Shown in pieces: positions 7,717 to 8,595 of a DNA stretch of 8,595 bases. The stretch comes from Thermoplasmata archaeon. Lineage in GTDB: Archaea > Thermoplasmatota > Thermoplasmata > Thermoplasmatales > Thermoplasmataceae. How positions within the stretch are numbered: the first letter of the stretch is position 1; each line of letters begins with the position of its first letter. Both the position numbers and the translations under genes were made by a program. A model generated the notes under the pieces. It had not been told where the DNA came from. It saw only the letters and a program-made list of their open reading frames with translations, and searched no databases. The DNA lies in contig JAJZYV010000059.1 of the NCBI GenBank assembly GCA_021797955.1, positions 1-8,595 on the forward strand, in the 5' to 3' direction.

Positions 7717-7739
7717 GGAGGCAAACCTTTATGCTTTAA
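7716..7739 (+). promoter_or_regulatory. Orphan ribosome binding site with a two-codon frame
   Basis: GGGAGG at 7716-7721 overlaps the aroA TAG stop and is followed nine bases later by ATG CTT TAA (7731-7739). The site is as strong as the one that drives aroA, yet it leads to no gene: the next ATG at 7744 stops after four codons. It may be the remnant of a lost downstream operon gene, or chance. See findings. Confidence 0.4.
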
Positions 7740-7767
7740 AATCATGGATGCCATTTGATGTGCAGAA

Positions 7768-8076
7768 TCATCCTTTCCATAGGCCTATTAATAAGCCTAG
7801 GGCGAATAGAACAATGGTAATAGTCAACGATGCGTCATAGCCTATGCTTATGAGCTTCTGAACTTCATCTACAACAATGCTTGTATGGCTTCCTATTTTA
7901 TTGAGAATATCCTGAACTGAATAATTTGGAGCCAGAGAAAATCCAATATATGATGCCAGAAATATTGCAACCAGTCCCAGAATAAGGGCTACAACACCCT
8001 TCTTTATGGCAAGACCTAAAAGGAGCCCAACTACAAAGGTAAGGGCTAGTATTATCGTCGGACTAAGGTCAGTCAT
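7768..8076 (-). CDS. Small three-helix membrane protein, possibly FUN14-like
   Basis: A 102-residue integral membrane protein of unknown function. Hydrophobic helices lie at about 6-24, 27-50 and 81-100, joined by a polar, amphipathic stretch (51-79). The first helix ends G-L-L-L-G-L-A-I-K-K-G and the last ends G-L-L-I-G-L-W-K-G. Glycine-spaced helices flanked by KK near the first turn, a middle amphipathic segment and a terminal G-x-x-x-G helix resemble the small archaeal FUN14-family proteins; this is a resemblance by eye, not a proven match. The ATG at 8076 is chosen over an in-frame TTG at 8085. A TATA box is centred 25-26 bases before the ATG, making the mRNA leaderless, while the TTG would lie too close to the box. 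It converges on aroA, so a role in aromatic synthesis is not implied. Confidence 0.8.
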   Translation of the reverse strand: MTDLSPTIILALTFVVGLLLGLAIKKGVVALILGLVAIFLASYIGFSLAPNYSVQDILNKIGSHTSIVVDEVQKLISIGYDASLTITIVLFALGLLIGLWKG

Positions 8077-8097
8077 TTGTAGCAATTGTCATAGGAG

Positions 8098-8105
8098 TAT
8101 ATATA
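8098..8105 (-). promoter_or_regulatory. TATA box of the small membrane protein gene
   Basis: TATATATA is centred 25-26 bases before the ATG at 8076, the normal distance from an archaeal TATA box to the transcription start. The transcript therefore begins at or next to the start codon. An overlapping perfect palindrome, AGTATACT, covers 8105-8112. Confidence 0.65.
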
Positions 8106-8114
8106 GTATACTAT

Positions 8115-8133
8115 TTCAGTTATTAAAACTGAA
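8115..8133. repeat. Inverted repeat upstream of the membrane-protein promoter
   Basis: Seven-base arms TTCAGTT (8115-8121) and AACTGAA (8127-8133) are perfect complements around a five-base A+T spacer. The repeat lies about 10-28 bases upstream of the minus-strand TATA box, a place where archaeal activators often bind. It could be an operator for a dimeric regulator; no regulator gene is in the window. Confidence 0.45.
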
Positions 8134-8176
8134 TCGACTAAAATTACGGATCAATATAGATAGAACCTACCCTATT

Positions 8177-8262
8177 ACCAGCTTTAAAGAATGGTTAACT
8201 ATTTCCAATCAGCTGGTTCGATATCATGCGTGTTCGCCTAGCTGAAACAATGAAAAGTTTTT
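8177..8262 (+). other. Structured intergenic element, possible small RNA
   Basis: ACCAGCT (8177-8183) can pair with AGCTGGT (8211-8217), with TGG/CCA (8192-8194, 8205-8207) as an inner stem. The same middle segment, TCAGCT at 8209-8214, can instead pair with AGCTGA at 8240-8245, with GG/CC next to it; the two folds exclude each other. A five-T run follows at 8258-8262. TATA-like sequence at about 8120-8129 could start a plus-strand RNA near 8150. It does not fold as a tRNA despite a GGTTCGA. Whether it is transcribed cannot be told from sequence. Confidence 0.25.
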
Positions 8263-8403
8263 AGTAAATAGCAAAATTTCTGGAGAACGCATGAAACCTC
8301 TATACTTCCAATCATTATTTAAATAGTATATTCATATTTTAAGCACTCTGTGGATGTAATAAATTCATATTTACCAGCACAAAGACGTAAAACTCCTTAC
8401 CTT

Positions 8404-8436
8404 ATTGATTATCTTTGTCTATCTTTACATTGATTA
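8404..8436. repeat. Paired direct repeats before a TATA box
   Basis: ATTGATTA occurs at 8404-8411 and 8429-8436, 25 bases apart. Between them TATCTTT occurs twice, at 8410-8416 and 8420-8426. The second ATTGATTA runs into the TATA box at 8436-8445. These may be protein-binding sites or chance in A+T-rich sequence. Confidence 0.3.
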
Positions 8437-8445
8437 ATATATAAA
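8436..8445 (+). promoter_or_regulatory. Strong TATA box with no recognised gene
   Basis: AATATATAAA is a good archaeal TATA box. About 26 bases downstream the ATG at 8467 would begin an eight-codon leaderless frame ending in TAG at 8491-8493. Another ATG at 8483 opens a 25-codon frame to 8560. Neither looks like a known peptide. The promoter may serve an RNA or a gene beyond the window. Confidence 0.35.
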
Positions 8446-8595
8446 ACGTGACCGAAATGATTCTAAATGGGGTTTATCCTGAATGATTATTAGTTCTTTT
8501 GATCATTATATCCCCACAATTCCCACCATGATTTGTGAATTGAATATTCCTGTGAAGTGAAATGTAATATTCCTAAGGATACGGTAATTGTAAAT

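Larger units (their letters stand above)
8246..8595. other. A+T-rich intergenic region without a convincing gene
   Basis: No frame of useful length is seen on either strand. Items present: a short frame at 8291-8326 (11 residues) preceded by GGAG at 8282-8285; TTTAAATA at 8318-8325, another TATA-like stretch; the repeats and TATA box at 8404-8445; AATGAT and ATCATT (8482-8487, 8502-8507) as weak inverted arms; and AATATTCCT twice, at 8543-8551 and 8566-8574. It probably contains promoter or leader sequence for a gene to the right, or an RNA gene. Confidence 0.5.

Noticed and set aside
7780..7799. Hairpin TAGGC/GCCTA as a terminator of aroA
   Set aside because: The five-base stem is not followed by a T-run on the plus strand and lies in the coding region of the convergent gene. 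The aroA transcript end remains unassigned.
8006..8245. 79-codon plus-strand frame over the small membrane gene start
   Set aside because: About 70 bases are antisense to the membrane gene and the rest crosses its promoter and the inverted repeats. There is no ribosome binding site, and the composition is not protein-like.
8209..8245. tRNA suggested by GGTTCGA
   Set aside because: The bases on either side of the TTCGA cannot form a five-base T stem, and no acceptor or anticodon arm can be drawn at the right distances.
8291..8326. 11-residue frame with an upstream GGAG
   Set aside because: A good spacing alone is weak evidence for such a short frame; there is no known leader-peptide pattern such as codon runs and no clear structure after it.
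8451..8493. C/D box guide RNA suggested by ATGATT and CTGA words
   Set aside because: The C-box-like words lack the final GA of the consensus, and no second D box lies at a proper distance.

Overview
The window looks like chromosome of a wall-less or S-layer-bearing acidophilic euryarchaeon, most likely order Thermoplasmatales. The evidence is indirect: an archaeal-type GHMP-fold shikimate kinase in place of bacterial AroK, a moderately A+T-rich composition (judged by eye), TATA boxes placed about 25-31 bases before start codons as in leaderless archaeal genes, T-run terminators, and a large asparagine-rich surface protein with one C-terminal membrane anchor. No rRNA, tRNA, insertion sequence, CRISPR array or phage gene is visible.

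Layout. Positions 1-1872 (+) are the 3' part of a secreted, membrane-anchored, probably heavily N-glycosylated protein with PKD/Ig-like and CARDB-like domains; its 5' end lies outside the window. A T-rich terminator separates it from the convergent arginyl-tRNA synthetase gene argS (1918-3621, -). argS is divergent from a compact shikimate-pathway operon over an 85-base promoter region. The operon is aroB, aroE, archaeal aroK, aroA (3707-7716, +). The genes are 14 bases apart, then overlap by 1 and by 11 bases, which suggests one mRNA with translational coupling. They cover 3-dehydroquinate synthesis, shikimate formation, its phosphorylation and the EPSP step. The 3-dehydroquinate dehydratase (aroD) and chorismate synthase (aroC) needed for a complete path are not in the window.

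Downstream, a small three-helix membrane protein (7768-8076, -), possibly FUN14-like, converges on aroA and has a clear leaderless promoter. The last 510 bases hold no convincing protein gene. They do contain an inverted repeat behind that promoter, a set of mutually exclusive hairpins followed by a T-run (a possible small RNA), and a good TATA box with repeated motifs.

Most of the window is ordinary housekeeping sequence. I found no clear undescribed multi-gene system. The points most worth checking are the natural alanine at the glyphosate-determining position of the EPSP synthase, a strong ribosome binding site after aroA that leads only to a two-codon frame, the structured intergenic element at 8177-8262, and the cysteine-free, sequon-dense surface protein.
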